Positions 33,653 to 46,021 of a stretch of 64,000 nucleotides of DNA are shown here, piece by piece (within the stretch, counting starts at the first letter, position 1; every line of letters begins with the position of its first letter). Position numbers and translations under genes: made by a program. Origin of the DNA: Kuschelorhynchus macadamiae (taxonomy: Eukaryota > Arthropoda > Insecta > Coleoptera > Curculionidae); NCBI GenBank assembly GCA_030620095.1, contig JAUTXW010000949.1, positions 386,001 to 450,000 of the forward strand, in the 5' to 3' direction. Under the pieces are notes generated by a model, which was given only the letters and a program-made list of their open reading frames with translations, searched no databases and was not told the origin of the DNA.

Positions 33653-34633
33653 CTAAAATACACGAGACATAAATAAAATTTGTAAAACAGTAGCATACAA
33701 ATTTAACAGCAATATTGTCTCCATTATTTTCTTGATGGAATTTATTGTTATGTTTGCTTTCTAGCATGTATATTTTCGGTGACACCAGAACAAAAATGTT
33801 TACGTTTCACGTTTTTTTACTTCTTTACCGTTCACTATTGAATGTTATGCGACTGTTTTGCAATAGTTTAAATATTTTCGGCACAGTTTTAAATCCTATA
33901 ATCAACATGTTTTCTAATTTGAAAGGGAGCCACAAATTCAGATCAAAATATTCTATTTGTACGATCTTACGGTAAGGAACATTTTCTCGCAAGCATGTTA
34001 ATATGGATTTGGGCGGAATCCGGAAAAGCGAAATGGAGTTGTTCTAGCCACTCTAAGCACTCTAAGAACATTGGTTTAGATGAATTTGTATGAATTTTTT
34101 GTTATTTGGCTCATTATTGAAGACAATCTACCGGAACTTTTTATCAAAAAGGAACTGCTCTTCTTCTGTTTCTTTTTTTATATAAACATGTTGGTAACAT
34201 TATTGAGGAAGAAATTGCTAAGTTTTGGTGTCGCACGACAATTAACATTTTTTTCTCAAAAGCATTAGTATGGCGGCTTCAATAACCAATAGGTCAGATC
34301 ATATAAAATCCGATAAAACTGAGCTGGGTTTAGACAGTTATGTCCAATAATAACCTACAATATAAAATCCACATGACATGGAGAATTATCAGATTTTCTT
34401 CATAACTTAATTGTATTTAATGAAATTTGATGAAACTATTTTTTATACATTGGAACTTAAAAAAAGTAATGGATATCATAACAATTTTTCTCGAGAAAAT
34501 TACAATCCATTTACAAAAGCTCTTGTACACACTCCATGAATCTTTATTTATAGAAAATCAAAAATCTTTTGTTTCAGAAACACAGAATGAATCAGTTGTA
34601 ATGTTTCCTGTTGGTAGACGGAATGAGACTCGT

Positions 34634-34887
34634 TGTTATTAACAATAACTCTATTAAGAACACTGATATGAATAATGTACAGTCCAAGGGCTGGACCGAC
34701 AAGGTCCACCCTTGCCCTTACTACCACTTTGGTTAAAAGGTAGCGTATATCTCCATATGGGTGAATGCGTGATGTAGGACACCGTTACCAAGAGCGCGAT
34801 GCAGCGTCAGCGTGCTCATTCTGCTTTTATTATGAATATGAAGTAACTTTAATGCCAACAACTAATACAGGGTGTCACTACACTACA
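34634..34887 (-). mobile_element. LTR of a retrotransposon
   Basis: On the minus strand the segment begins TGTAGTGTAGTGACACCCTG and ends GTTATTGTTAATAACA, giving the TG...CA boundaries of an LTR of about 254 bp. Immediately before it on the minus strand lies AAAAGGGGGAAGG (34888-34900), a classic polypurine tract. It is therefore a 3' LTR with the element body on the right. No gag or pol frame is seen to the right and no second LTR copy in the window, so the element is truncated. Confidence 0.65.
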
Positions 34888-34900
34888 CCTTCCCCCTTTT
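34888..34900 (-). other. Polypurine tract
   Basis: AAAAGGGGGAAGG on the minus strand directly abuts the proposed LTR start, the position where plus-strand DNA synthesis of LTR retrotransposons is primed. Confidence 0.6.
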
Positions 34901-35696
34901 GAAAGAATGATTATACTTGTTGAATCATTCTTACAACAACCTAACACAAAAGTAACCAAAAAAAAAATCGTTATAACTAATCAGCTTTTGACAAAACTTA
35001 TACATTTAACATACTATTTAAAATGTGACAGGTAATGGCTTTCACTATGCGCACTTGTGAAGGACACTACTGTGTAATGAGTTAATTGATGCTTCAATGA
35101 ATGGTTTGTTTTTTTTTATTGTTAATATTATATGAGTGTTTCTTGTATAGTTTTGTCAACCAATAAAATATAATAAAATAAATATAAATAAGCAATATAA
35201 TAATATATAATATAATAATCTATGAATAATAAAATAAAACCAATACGCAATATAGTATATAATAAAATTCCAAGTTAAGTATAGTCAATAATTATACCCA
35301 AACACCTACAATAAGCCAAACAATAATTACAAAGTTTATATATATGCATATAGTCGGGTGTGCGCAAAAAGGTAATATAAAATGTAAGTTTTATTATTCA
35401 AAATTCATTATGTACCTATTATAAGTTACACATTAAGTGATTAAATTCGACAATTCGAATATTATTGTATTATTGACAAGGAATACAGTGTATATAATTT
35501 TTAAAGTCATATCCGAATAGATGCAGTTATTATGTATATTTTGTTCAGGCTCAAATTATTATGTAATATTAGCTTGTAATTACAAAAACAAATTATTACT
35601 AGATTGAGATCATTAGATGCTCATTTTTATTGTGTCGTAGGTAGCTTAATCAAAAAAAACAAATATTGTCGTTACTTTTACTGATTATAACTAACT

Positions 35697-35707
<11 letters not shown>

Positions 35708-35751
<44 letters not shown>
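35708..35751. repeat. (TTA)n microsatellite
   Basis: About fourteen TTA units follow a short T tract. Short (TA)n runs also occur at 35952-35975. Confidence 0.95.
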
Positions 35752-35952
35752 GCGCATTTGTAATTCCTTTCTTCAAAGATTTTAAAATCTCTACTACTTA
35801 TCTTATACTTTACTTACTTTGTCCGTTATTCACTTTATATATTATATTTTCGTATTTTTGCATGCATTTCATTAATATATTTACATTATAGTTTTTTCCA
35901 GTTCCCTCGGCGACGTACCTAAGTCAGACGCTGATCGGGATTTCTAGCTTAC

Positions 35953-35983
<31 letters not shown>

Positions 35984-38122
35984 TTACAGTCCACTTTAAC
36001 AGTATCTATTAATACTTTTGACGTCTTGAATTCAATGCTTCGTACGATTTAAAACTAGATTTTTGATATGTATATAAGAAAACCGTTATTAGACTGCGGG
36101 TACCCTATTGTGCAATAAGCACTACTTTCATCATTTCTCGTATTATTTTTAGGCACATGCACTCCCTTTCATCAGCCTACATACCTAGCTTAGGTAATGG
36201 CGCTAACGCCCAGCTTACCATTAATGAGTGGGAAAGTGCTCCTATTTCTTTTCTTTTTACTTTCTATGCAGACCAGCTAATATCTATACGCGTTTAGAAA
36301 TTTTATACATTTTCGGGTGATCAGACCAATCCTGTATAATTTCTAACAATTTAAGTATGATATTAACTGTTGCACATTCCATTTTATATACTCATACATT
36401 CTTTAACAATTCTCATCTATTTTGCCATTCCTAACAACAAACTTTTGCTTATCAGCCATTCATTAAGGCCAAGCAATATTTCCTCGAAAAAAAAATCTAA
36501 CAATAATGATCAAGTTTTGTTTTATCAGCGCTAATTTTTTTTTGTTAATATTTAGGTAAATACGGCTTAATTTCACAACTTTCTTAAGTAGAAGTAACTT
36601 TACACATATACGCTGAGCTACTGTCTAAGTTCTTAGAATTTTAATAAAATAAGCTTTTCGTTGCGTAAGCGTTAATAATTTTCCCTTTTGGTTTATTAAT
36701 GAATTTACTTATTTATGTCACAGGATTATGGTAAAATTCGACTTCAAATTTTTAATGCTCTAATAATTATTGAATGTATTAGAAATATAATTGAATATGT
36801 TTTGTATCTGAATTTTGTGCTAGCCACCTAACGTTTAGCCAGCATAAGCTGCATAATCTGCTCTTATTTATTTTTGTAACCCTATTTAGTTATCTCGGGG
36901 TTGTCAAGTATTTTTTTTTTTTTTTTGATGGTCATTTTAACATTGTATTTTGTATTTTAAAGTAAACATTAAACATTTATCAAACTACTGCAGAATATAG
37001 TTTAGCCTTAGATATGTTTTTGAATGCTAATGAATAACCAAATTATGTGTTTTGTTTTCAGGTTTTTTAATTTATTATTATTATTTGATAAACAGTATTT
37101 TCAGCGCCCAAGTTTTATGGCTGGGTTAGCTTCTTTTATTGACTTTTCAGAGAAAATTTAAACAGATATACAAAGGAAAACCCATTTTTTTTTTCTAACT
37201 AGGTATAATATATGTTCAGATTTCTTTTTAACATTTTTTGTTTTTTTTTTTTTATCAAAAACGCTAATTTTTTTTTTTTTTTTTTTTTGGGGTTTATAAA
37301 AATTTTGTTTAAAAAATATTTAAATTTAATACGAAAATATCGTTTAGAAAAAATCCACTTGAAATTAAAAGAAAGAAAATCTGGGGGATTTTTTTTTCAT
37401 AAATATGGCGAATTTGTGGAATTATTCAGCTGTGCCTGGGGATATTCAGCGAGGCAACATGGCAACGTTGAGACATCTAAATACTTTGGTAGACGTTGCT
37501 CGATTTTGATTAAATAACACATACAATGACGTAACCAAGGGGGCTTTTCTTTGACGATGTGTATGTAATTAATTACTATATTTATAATACCTATTTATTA
37601 TTAATATACTTATTATTTATTAATATTAAATTATTTATTAACATTATTATTTATTATTATTATTTAATATACTTCAAAATCAGGATAGCAGATACGCCAA
37701 GGGGTTTACTAGCATACGGTCAGATTAGCAAGTTCTCTAGTATGGATATGTTGCCGAAGGAGCAACTGAATGATGTGTGAATTATATTGCTTGCAGCTCA
37801 ATAATCATGAATTTCATAAATATGACCCAATGCATATGCTGCATATTATTTAATGTATCTTCTGATATTATTTACCAATAATTTCAGATATATAAAAGTA
37901 AATCTTATTTATTCTGTACATTTTACCAGAACATTTACGTCATGTTAAGCGTTAGTGTACTTTTATAATCAATAATTATTATAAATTATATTTATTTAAC
38001 ATCCAATATAAGAAAGATTAGAGCACATTATTTAGAATTTAGGAGGACTTCATCCCCTCTTTGTCCAACAACTTGTATGGAAAGTGCCCTTAACGATAAT
38101 AAATAATGAACTGGTGTTAGTG

Positions 38123-38124
<2 letters not shown>

Positions 38125-38191
<67 letters not shown>
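38125..38191. repeat. (TA)n microsatellite
   Basis: A pure TA tract of about 66 bp. Confidence 0.96.
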
Positions 38192-38195
<4 letters not shown>

Positions 38196-38347
38196 TGCCA
38201 CCTTTAATATTCAATTAAAAAATGCAATTCAATTAATTTTAATAAAATATAAAATTTGAATATTTTTGAGCGCTGTTAATATAGTTAGGAAATAGTGCAG
38301 AATATGAAAAACTATTTGTTTATGAATATTAAAACAAAAATAAAAAA

Positions 38348-38632
38348 AATTAAAAAATAAAACCGACTTCAACAAAGCACTAAATAACATTGTAAACGGC
38401 ATTAAAAATTTGATTTATAAAGTCAGCGTTTTGCTAATGACTATTAATAAATAGACATTTTGTGTCATTCAAAAGATTGCATTCCAAAGAAAAGCAAGTA
38501 ATATCAAATGCATGGCTTTTCTTAGGGCCTAGTATTTAAATACTAGTTTGACACCGTCTTCACAAGTTAAATTTTGAAAACAGTTTAATTTTTATTCAGG
38601 GCTTTATTGAAGTGGGTTTTATTTTTTAAATT
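38348..38632. mobile_element. Small MITE with about 30-bp terminal inverted repeats
   Basis: The left end TTAAAAAATAAAACCGACTT, then CAACAAAGC (38348-38377), is the inverse of GCTTTATTGAAGTGGGTTTT followed by ATTTTTTAA (38601-38630) with two mismatches. The interior (about 225 bp) is non-coding and includes ATAAAGTCAGCGTTTTGC, which resembles parts of the direct repeats near 47470 and 49210. Confidence 0.75.
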
Positions 38633-39205
38633 TAGATCTTCCTTAAAATAGCAGGAGCAGGGTATTTATTTACAATTTATTACCCATTTAAAAACCCTAT
38701 TTAAATATTAAAATTAACGTTCAAAAAACAGAAAAATCTATGAAAATGTTGTATACCTTGTTTTAACTGGTTCTAAATAGAAAATGAAGACTTGAAAGAG
38801 AAATGGGAACAGTTTAGGAGTACATTTTTAAAAGGAAGACGCTTGCTGAAAACGATGGACTAGCCCCCTTAATGGGAGCGAATGGTCACTATAGTCCAGC
38901 TGGTATAGCTTTAGAGATTCCCACTGCCGTTTTACCGGCTGTAGAAACTTCTAACAGTCGGGTTTTCTTGAATGGATAAATGGACTCAGGTTTAGTGAAT
39001 ACCTAGTGGTGAAAACTCCAGGATAATAATAAGCAGTTGAGGCGTAGTGAGGACTGAACTAACTTCTTATTCATAAAGTAAGTATTGTTATAAACAAATA
39101 CAAATTTTAGAATGTTAAGTTGCATATTTTTCTCTGGAGAAAAGACGCAAGACTTACTTCACTGATATAACTTAAGAAAATTATGAAAACAGTTTGATAA
39201 CTTAC

Positions 39206-39499
39206 CTAACACTCCAGGTATAAAACACAAGCAATTCGTTAACATAGCTCCCTTAACTACATCTATATCTGGTAGAATATAGAATGCTAAAAGAGCCAAT
39301 CCAATCGTATGTGCTGTTTCCGGGAGAAATATCATGATAAAATGTGAAAAGGGCGGTTTTTTAGATGACTTAAAATAACACATCCTGGTTGATCTGAATA
39401 ATGCTCCAAGCTGGGGTATGCAAAACGCAAAAAATATGCACCACATCCACGCTACCCTCTCTTGTGTTGGCAATTTCACTATAAATTGTTTTTCTCTAC
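39206..39499 (-). CDS. CHS1: Chitin synthase exon 2
   Basis: The exon encodes REKQFIVKLPTQERVAWMWC, then further membrane segments and VVKGAMLTNCLCFIPGVLG, a well conserved block of insect chitin synthases. The acceptor TTTTTAG|GTAGAG and donor G|GTAAGTTA are strong, both phase 1. It lies between a 6.3-kb intron that carries the DDE-like transposon and a 5.6-kb intron that carries the LTR fragment. The open frame runs a little way into the intron on both sides, and the conserved protein ends at the splice sites. Confidence 0.95.
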
Positions 39500-40195
39500 C
39501 TAAAAATAAATGAGCTCGGTAATTAAATAAAATTAACTTTTTTTTATTGTGATACATTGGGATTGGGGTCACCTAAAAGTATGTTTCTTTTTAGTTCTTT
39601 TGGTGATCGATTTCTTATATTTTAAATTGTTAGTTTCGAAGTTATTAACAAAGTTAAATCAATTTTTAGATCAATCTTAGTAAATACAAAATTAAGATGG
39701 TTGAGCCTATAAAATAATAAAACATTTATTTTTTTATTGGGTGATGTGAAGGTAGGTTTAACATTAAAGTTAGAATTATTTCTAAAATTCAAACCAGGTA
39801 AACTTTATAAAGTATTGGGTAGGTACTTTAAAAAATCTGTCAAAATATGATGAAATTACATTTTCGTTTTTGAAATTTTTTGAAAAATATATTTCATCAA
39901 AATCGTTATTTTGATCATCCAACACCAAAAATGGATCCGTTAATCTGGAGACAATAAGTTCGCAACCTCCAAGCCAAGTCAGCTTTCAATAGCTTGATAT
40001 AGAATTGAGGGACGGTAAGAGGATGACTATGTGCAAAACAAGTCAAATATTTTGTACGTTATGCCATGTAGAAAAAGAGCAACATAATAATATGAGAAAA
40101 ATGTTTTTAATTGACTTATCAGAAAACATCATTCTCGATAAAAGTCTCCGCGTAAAAAACTCGATTTTTTTAAACTTCTTAATATAAATAGACTT

Positions 40196-40386
40196 CCGTA
40201 TTCACTAAAAAAGTTTAAGAGTCTAGTTACCATGGTACTAAAAACTCTTAGTTCGCCAGCTATGTTTCGCTCATGTCACTGTCATTTTGTAATTGTGACA
40301 TTTAGAAAAAGTATTTGTTCAGTTGTCAAAAATGTCATCTTAAGCCTGGACCTGGTCTAAATTTAAACCTTTTTAGCGAATACGGG
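40196..40386 (-). mobile_element. MITE copy 4 (CCGTATTCACTAAA family, inverted)
   Basis: It starts CCGTATTCACTAAAAAAGTT and ends AACCTTTTTAGCGAATACGGG. The interior CACTGTCATTTTGTAATTGT, then GACATTTAG, is the inverse of the same part in copies 1 and 3, so this copy lies in the opposite orientation. Confidence 0.88.
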
Positions 40387-41677
40387 TGTGTATGATTAAA
40401 ATACCATATTGTAATCCTGCTGCATTCACTTATTTTATGTAGAAACGGAATGATTTACTGTCAAAAATAGGTATTTTGTAAAGAGTGGCTGTATTTTTTT
40501 CATAAAGCGGAAATGTTGAATTCTCAAAAAGTGGCTGTTCAACCTTTTTTAAAAATTAGTGTTAACTTTTGATATATTGTTGAAAAACTAATTTTAGGCT
40601 GAATACGATAGTTTATAAAAAATAAAGGGTCCTTTTTAAAATAAAAAAGTAGAGGTCACTTCCGTTAAAACCGGAAGTAACTTTTAATTGTTTTTCATAA
40701 AGAATTTTCCTCTTATGTCCTTAATTTCAAATTGATATTTTTAAAACATAAAATAATAGCCTATTACATAACTCTGTGTCACCCGTTATTGGCAAATTTG
40801 GCTATAAAAGCACAACCTGTATTTTTAAAAATAATAAAGTTAGAGAGAAAATAAAAACCCGTTTGGAGAAAATGTTCAGTACTCCTTAAAACTTAAATAA
40901 AAACTTTTAAATTTAAATTCGCGTTTATTCGACATCTTAATATATTTTTGGCACAGCCTGTATATTTTCTGCGTAGCGCAGATCCTACAGTTGTTTATAA
41001 ACTGCTGTTCTCTGCAAGAAAACGGCTAATAGAAAGTTACAGCTTAATATGGAAGAGAAATAATTTGGAAATTGGAAAGTAAAAAATGAAAATCAACTTT
41101 GTTAGTTTAAATGAAACACCCTGCATAATATTGTTTATTAAATGAGCTGATTAAAAATATTCCGGGTTTGATACCTGATAGTTAATAAAATTGACGAAAA
41201 CCCTTCTGTAAGAGGCAACGTGTTAAAACGAGACATTATGGCTTTTAATAAGAGGAAATAAGAAAAATTTTCCTTCATACCCAAAACTTTGTTAAAATAC
41301 AGGAAAACCAAATTATCGGTCATTTATTCTGAAAACATAACTAGATGTTAGATGCTCTAAAGTGAGTTTGCTAATTCCTCAGTGTATCATCATCTTAACT
41401 ACCCTGATTATCAGCATCTTAAAAGTAACCAACTTAAGCGCAGAACGTAATTTTTCTTCATTGCGGTATATTACAACTTGATATGTTACATGATTTCCAT
41501 AATTAAAGTGCAAAAAATGTATATTTTTTTTAAACAAACCATTTAAAATGTTTCTATTTGGTTACCTTCCCTCAAGACCCGCCACTGACAGAAATGCATT
41601 GTTTCTTATGGCAGGTTTTTTGACAGTTTACACAGTTGTCTTTAAAGACGAATTTATCAAACCAAGTACATTTATAA

Positions 41678-43966
41678 CACTGGCCGACAAGATTTTTCTA
41701 ACACAGGCCAGCTCATTATTTTCACAATGGAAATACCCTCCCAATAATAAAAAAAATATTCGGAAAGCCCTAATACGTACCATTTTTTAATAGCCTAATT
41801 AGAACCTTTTATATTGGCAGGTAAACAATTTTATTGTGGGGCGGCTAAAATGGATCCATTTTACAACGGAAAAATTACCCAGACTGGGTTGTTTACAATA
41901 TTAGACATAAGATAAACGTTAAACATCAGTCTTCTGTTGAGTTTCGAATTGAGTGGTTCTCTGTGTATCGATAAGCAAGTGTATGTGAAGACGAGAATGT
42001 CGAGTCAAACGCGCCGCAGTTGCAAAATTTCTCCTGACAAATTTTGTTATATTTGTGGAGAATTTCTGGTGAAATCATAAGCCAGGCCATTTTCCAAAAA
42101 TGTAAAAAAAGCCTACTTTAAATATTTTGGTGTGTTAATTGGGGATCAAGATAAGCGATGGGCTCCCCATGTGTGCTGTGTTAGTTGTAGTGTATCATTG
42201 GTGCAGTGGATGAAGGGAAAGAGAAAAAGTATGCCTTTTGCAGTTCCAATGGTATGGTGAGAACCCACCAATCATTCTGACGATTGTTATTTTTGCCTGA
42301 CAAAGACTGAAGGTTATTCCAAAAAGGGAAAGCACAATATAGAATATCCAAATTTGCAATCTATTATACGACCTGTTCCTCATAATACAAATTTGCCAGT
42401 GCCGATTGCGCCTTTAAATTGGCAAGCTACTGATTTGGGAGATAATAGAAATAACGCATCATCAGGCAGCTCAAAAGAACAGTGCACCGATCCCACTTTT
42501 ACCACAGGTCCCATTTCCCGGAAGCTACATTTTATTATTCAAAGTGAATTAAATGATTTAGTACGTGATTTGGGGTTATCCAAGCAACAGTCAGAACTTC
42601 TGGGTTCCCGTCTTATGAAATGGAACCTATTGATCAAAGAAACAAAAATTACGAATTTCAGAAAAAGAAATGCTATGTTTTCTGAATTCTACAGTATGGA
42701 AAATTCGTTGTGCGCGTGTACTGATATACACAGTTTAATGCAGGAACTTGATATTGAACATTCTCCCCGTGAGTGGCGCTTATTTATAGACTCATCTAAA
42801 TATAGCTTAAAAGCTGTGTTATTGCATAATGGAAATTTAAAACCCTCTATACCAGTTGCCCATTCAGTTGCAATGAAAGAAAATTATAAAAATATGCGCA
42901 CGATTTTGGATAAAATGAACTACAATAGGTATAAATGGCAGATATGTGGGGACTTAAAAGTTATAGCGATTTTAGTGGGACTTCAGGATGGATTTGCTGT
43001 TTTCTTTGTTTATGGGAGAGTCGTGCAATAAATCAGCATTACGTAACAAAAATTTGGTCAGAAAGAAGCGAATTTCAACCGGGATCTCAAAATGTTAAAT
43101 TTATACCTCTTGTTGATCCCAAAAATGTCCTTTTGCCTCCTCGTCACATTAAACTTGGGTTGATGAAAAACTTTGTGAAGGCTTTGAATAAAGATGGTGA
43201 TGGATTTAAATACCTAAGACAAGTCTTTCTCCAGTTAAGTGATGTCAAATTAAAAGAAGGCATTTTTATTGGGCCACAAATCAGAAAATTGCTGGACGAT
43301 GTCAATTTTACGGAAAAGCTTACCAGGCAGGAACTCAGAGCATGGAATTCATTTGTTAATGTAGCAAGAGGATTTTTAGGCAACAATATGGATGAAAATT
43401 ATGAATAATTAGTTAATGAACTCTTAGATGCCTATAAAGCGCTTGGTGCCAGAATGTCATTAAAAATCCACTTCCTCCGTTCCCATCTGTCATTTTTTCC
43501 TAAAAATTTGGGAGCTGTTAGTGACGAGCAGGGTGAAAGGTTTCATCAAGATATCAGAACAATGGAAATTCGATACCAAGGACGATGGGATGGGATTCAG
43601 CTATGATGGGTGACTACTGTTGGTTTTTGAGGAGAGAAGATAAGACACCTCATAAACGGAAAAAATAAAGTTTAATTAGTGTTTTAAGTTAATATTTTTC
43701 TCGTTTGCTTTTCTCTTAGATCTTTGGTATGTTTAATAGGTGAAAACTGTAAACATAGTCAATAAACAGGGTTAATAATTTTCTGAAATAATTTTTTCTA
43801 TAGATATTAAGTATCGTAACATTCGATATGGTTCTACAACTCTAACAAGAAAACCCTACGTGCTACAACTTTCCATTTGTCATTTTCGTATTTGGATAGG
43901 TCCATTCTATTAGATTATGCTATTCTGATTTGTGTTACAACAAAAATTTTTTTTTGTCGGCCAGTG
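41678..43966 (+). mobile_element. DNA transposon with DDE-like transposase relic
   Basis: A 13-bp perfect terminal inverted repeat, CACTGGCCGACAA, lies at 41678-41690, with its inverse TTGTCGGCCAGTG at 43954-43966. Similarity continues inward (ATTTTT..TAACACA on both sides). The 2.29-kb element encloses one broken plus-strand protein (41997-43668). No clear target-site duplication is visible (TTTATAA on the left, AGTTAACG on the right). The family name is not known to me. Confidence 0.75.
41997..43668 (+). pseudogene. Broken transposase-like gene, Cys-rich N-terminus
   Basis: From ATG at 41997 the protein begins MSSQTRRSCKISPDKFCYIC, then WAPHVCCVSC and DCYFCLTKTEG, a set of CxxC pairs likely to bind zinc. 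After 42354 the frame is open: QSELNDLVRDLGLSKQQSEL, LLGSRLMKWNLL, EWRLFIDSSKYSLKAVLLHN, ICGDLKVIAILVG. A small deletion near 42995 shifts the frame into CCFLCLWESRA, VDPKNVLLPPRHIKLGLMKN, GPQIRKLLDDV and EQGERFHQDI. Breaks are TAA at 42078, TGA at 42258 (CGA to TGA by position), the frameshift, TAA at 43406 and a second shift near 43594. I recall close relatives as uncharacterised proteins in aphids and cnidarians. D in FIDSS, D in CGDLK and E in GERFHQD are candidate catalytic residues. Confidence 0.7.
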
Positions 43967-45776
43967 AGTTAACGAGCCAGGGTCCATTTAACGACAAAAA
44001 TTATACAGGATTTCCCATTTAAGTCGGTGCATATTTTTTACTAAACAATTGAGATTTCTTAATTTTTTTTGCAAAAATAAGTATCGACAAAAGCCCTGTA
44101 CATATATTTAGTATGATAAACCGTAACTTGATACTTTCAGGAAGTAGATATATTTGGGGGGGTTGTAGAAAAAAAATTATTTTGTGTTGTATGGCATATT
44201 TCTGTTTACATTGCTAATATGAGGCAGGTAGATGGATTATTATTAAGATTATTACATTAAGATATGATTTTTAAAAATCGTATTAAATAAAATACGTGTG
44301 TCCGTTGGTTGATCTTACAGTACTCCAGTTGGCTTCAGAGTTGACTCTTGCTTCACCTCATATGTAATATCTAACTCGTACTTTAACAAAACAAGCAATT
44401 TGCCGTTCTAATAGCGTAAATTACTATTGTATAAACCCGCAGTATTTAATAAATTCAAAAACGAGCATCTTTTCAAATTTTTATAGTCTTCAGTCGCATA
44501 TTATATTCTACCAATTCACTCAGTATATGTATGATGTGCATATAAAAGGTAAAAGATACATAGTTTATAATTTCCATGATTCATAACAAAATACTTTAAG
44601 TTCTAGGATAACTTGAACAGTTCAAAAACTATATTTAATACCGTATATTGATACCGATAATATTAGAAAACTGGATACAGTGTTTTGTTAAATAGTTACC
44701 TAAACCTTTTTTTAATCCCGATTGTTAAGCTGACTTACAATTTATATTTTTTAAAAGGTTTATTTACCCAAGATATTTTATATAATGAGTCTTGTAACCC
44801 TCAGTATATAAGAAAAAACTTATTACCCAACTGCTATCACAAAATATTTGCTCTTTTTGTTCAATATTTTGATATGCTTGAAAGTAAACTGTAACAAAAA
44901 AGCACGCTGGTAACCGATATAATAGAAATACTCATATATAGAGTATTAGACACCCCTAGCGGCTCTCCTAAGCATACAAAGTAGCTTAAAGTTGTAAATT
45001 TTAAGAGGGTGTACGACAAAGACATATCAAAAAATTTGAAATTTAGCTGAAAGCACTTTTTATGGGTTTTGGTGCCCTGCCTAGTTTGTAGAAGGAGATG
45101 AACAGGATCGATAGTCCTATACACATTTGTTTAAATTTGTCCAATTAAATTTAAAATGTGGTAGCTCTGTAGTTTATGTAATATATCCCTTCCTAGTGCG
45201 TAAAGTACATCATCAGGTAAGTATGATTAAGAAATTTAGGAATGCGTCAAAAAAATGTTAATTAATATCTTCAAATTTTAAAAACCGAACAAATGGTGGT
45301 ATATATTACTTACTTCTAGATCAGATGAAATTGTTTCAAGGAACTTACTCTCAACTCTATAGTTTAGGCTGCACGTAGTCTTTCGTTAGTTATCTACTTT
45401 AAAAATTCCCTTTTTACCTAAACGACTTGTAGGTTAATGTAAAATGCTGAATGAATTCCTCTGTCAGGGTATGATTATTCAGATAACTTATAACGCGTGC
45501 AACAACTGCACATTGGAATGATATTATAATATGACAATAATTTTAACTGTTAGTGAAATTTTAATAGAAAAATGAACTTGCACCACCTTATGCATATATT
45601 TTATACATATTGTTAGATGAAATATAATTGTACTGTTAACGAGTGGTGAGATGGATTTAAATCTCAGTACCTAAATCCACATTTTCATCTTGACTTTTTT
45701 TTTCATATACAAATTTTACCCAGACCTAATAAATCATCCTGATTAATATACACAGGGTACTATTTTTTCTTCTTAC

Positions 45777-46021
45777 CTAAATCTTTATTACAGTATGGTA
45801 CTATTTTATCAGGCCTTAATTGCGAGGTCATAAATAAAAGGGTTCCTTTCGATATGACTCCCGAGGCTAATACTATAATGAAAGTGACTAAATAAGCTAC
45901 AATCTTAAGAATTTTGACTGTTATTTCTAAACATTTTTGGTTCGCCATCGAACCGGACTCCTCTTTGATAGGAGGATCTCTGAAGACGTCCCATCCTTTG
46001 GTTTCATGAACAGTCCGAACG
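45777..46021 (-). CDS. CHS1: Chitin synthase exon 1 of those visible (N-terminal)
   Basis: The acceptor follows a long T tract (TTTTTTTGTTTCAG) and the exon opens with the second codon part of a phase-2 junction, reading VRTVHETKGWDVFR, the conserved start of the insect CHS1 core after the variable N-terminus. It then encodes the first membrane segment (ILKIVAYLVTFIIVLASGV) and LLFMTSQL. The donor is G|GTAAGAAG, phase 1, joining to exon 2 to make DLG-REKQF. An ATG at 46072-46074 lies in the same open frame, but it is upstream of the acceptor, so I treat it as intronic. The true start exon, which should supply about 35 residues, was not found. Confidence 0.93.

Larger units (their letters stand above)
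33653..39205 (-). other. Chitin synthase intron 2
   Basis: The intron holds the LTR fragment, simple repeats and a small MITE. From 34900 to 38100 there are long T tracts and no coding frame. A short imperfect hairpin (GGTAATGGCG with CGCCCAGCTTACC) lies at about 36196-36222. Confidence 0.65.
39500..45776 (-). other. Chitin synthase intron 1 of those visible
   Basis: It holds MITE copy 4, a repeat at 40650-41120 (GTTAAAACCGGAAGTAAC; CAGCCTGTATATTTTCTGCG; GAAACACCCTGCATAA) related to the foldback family, and the 41678-43966 transposon. 43970-45770 is AT-rich without recognised features. Confidence 0.7.

Noticed and set aside
34427..34642. 71-codon plus-strand frame near the LTR
   Set aside because: No recognisable motif; it overlaps the LTR edge and is probably chance.
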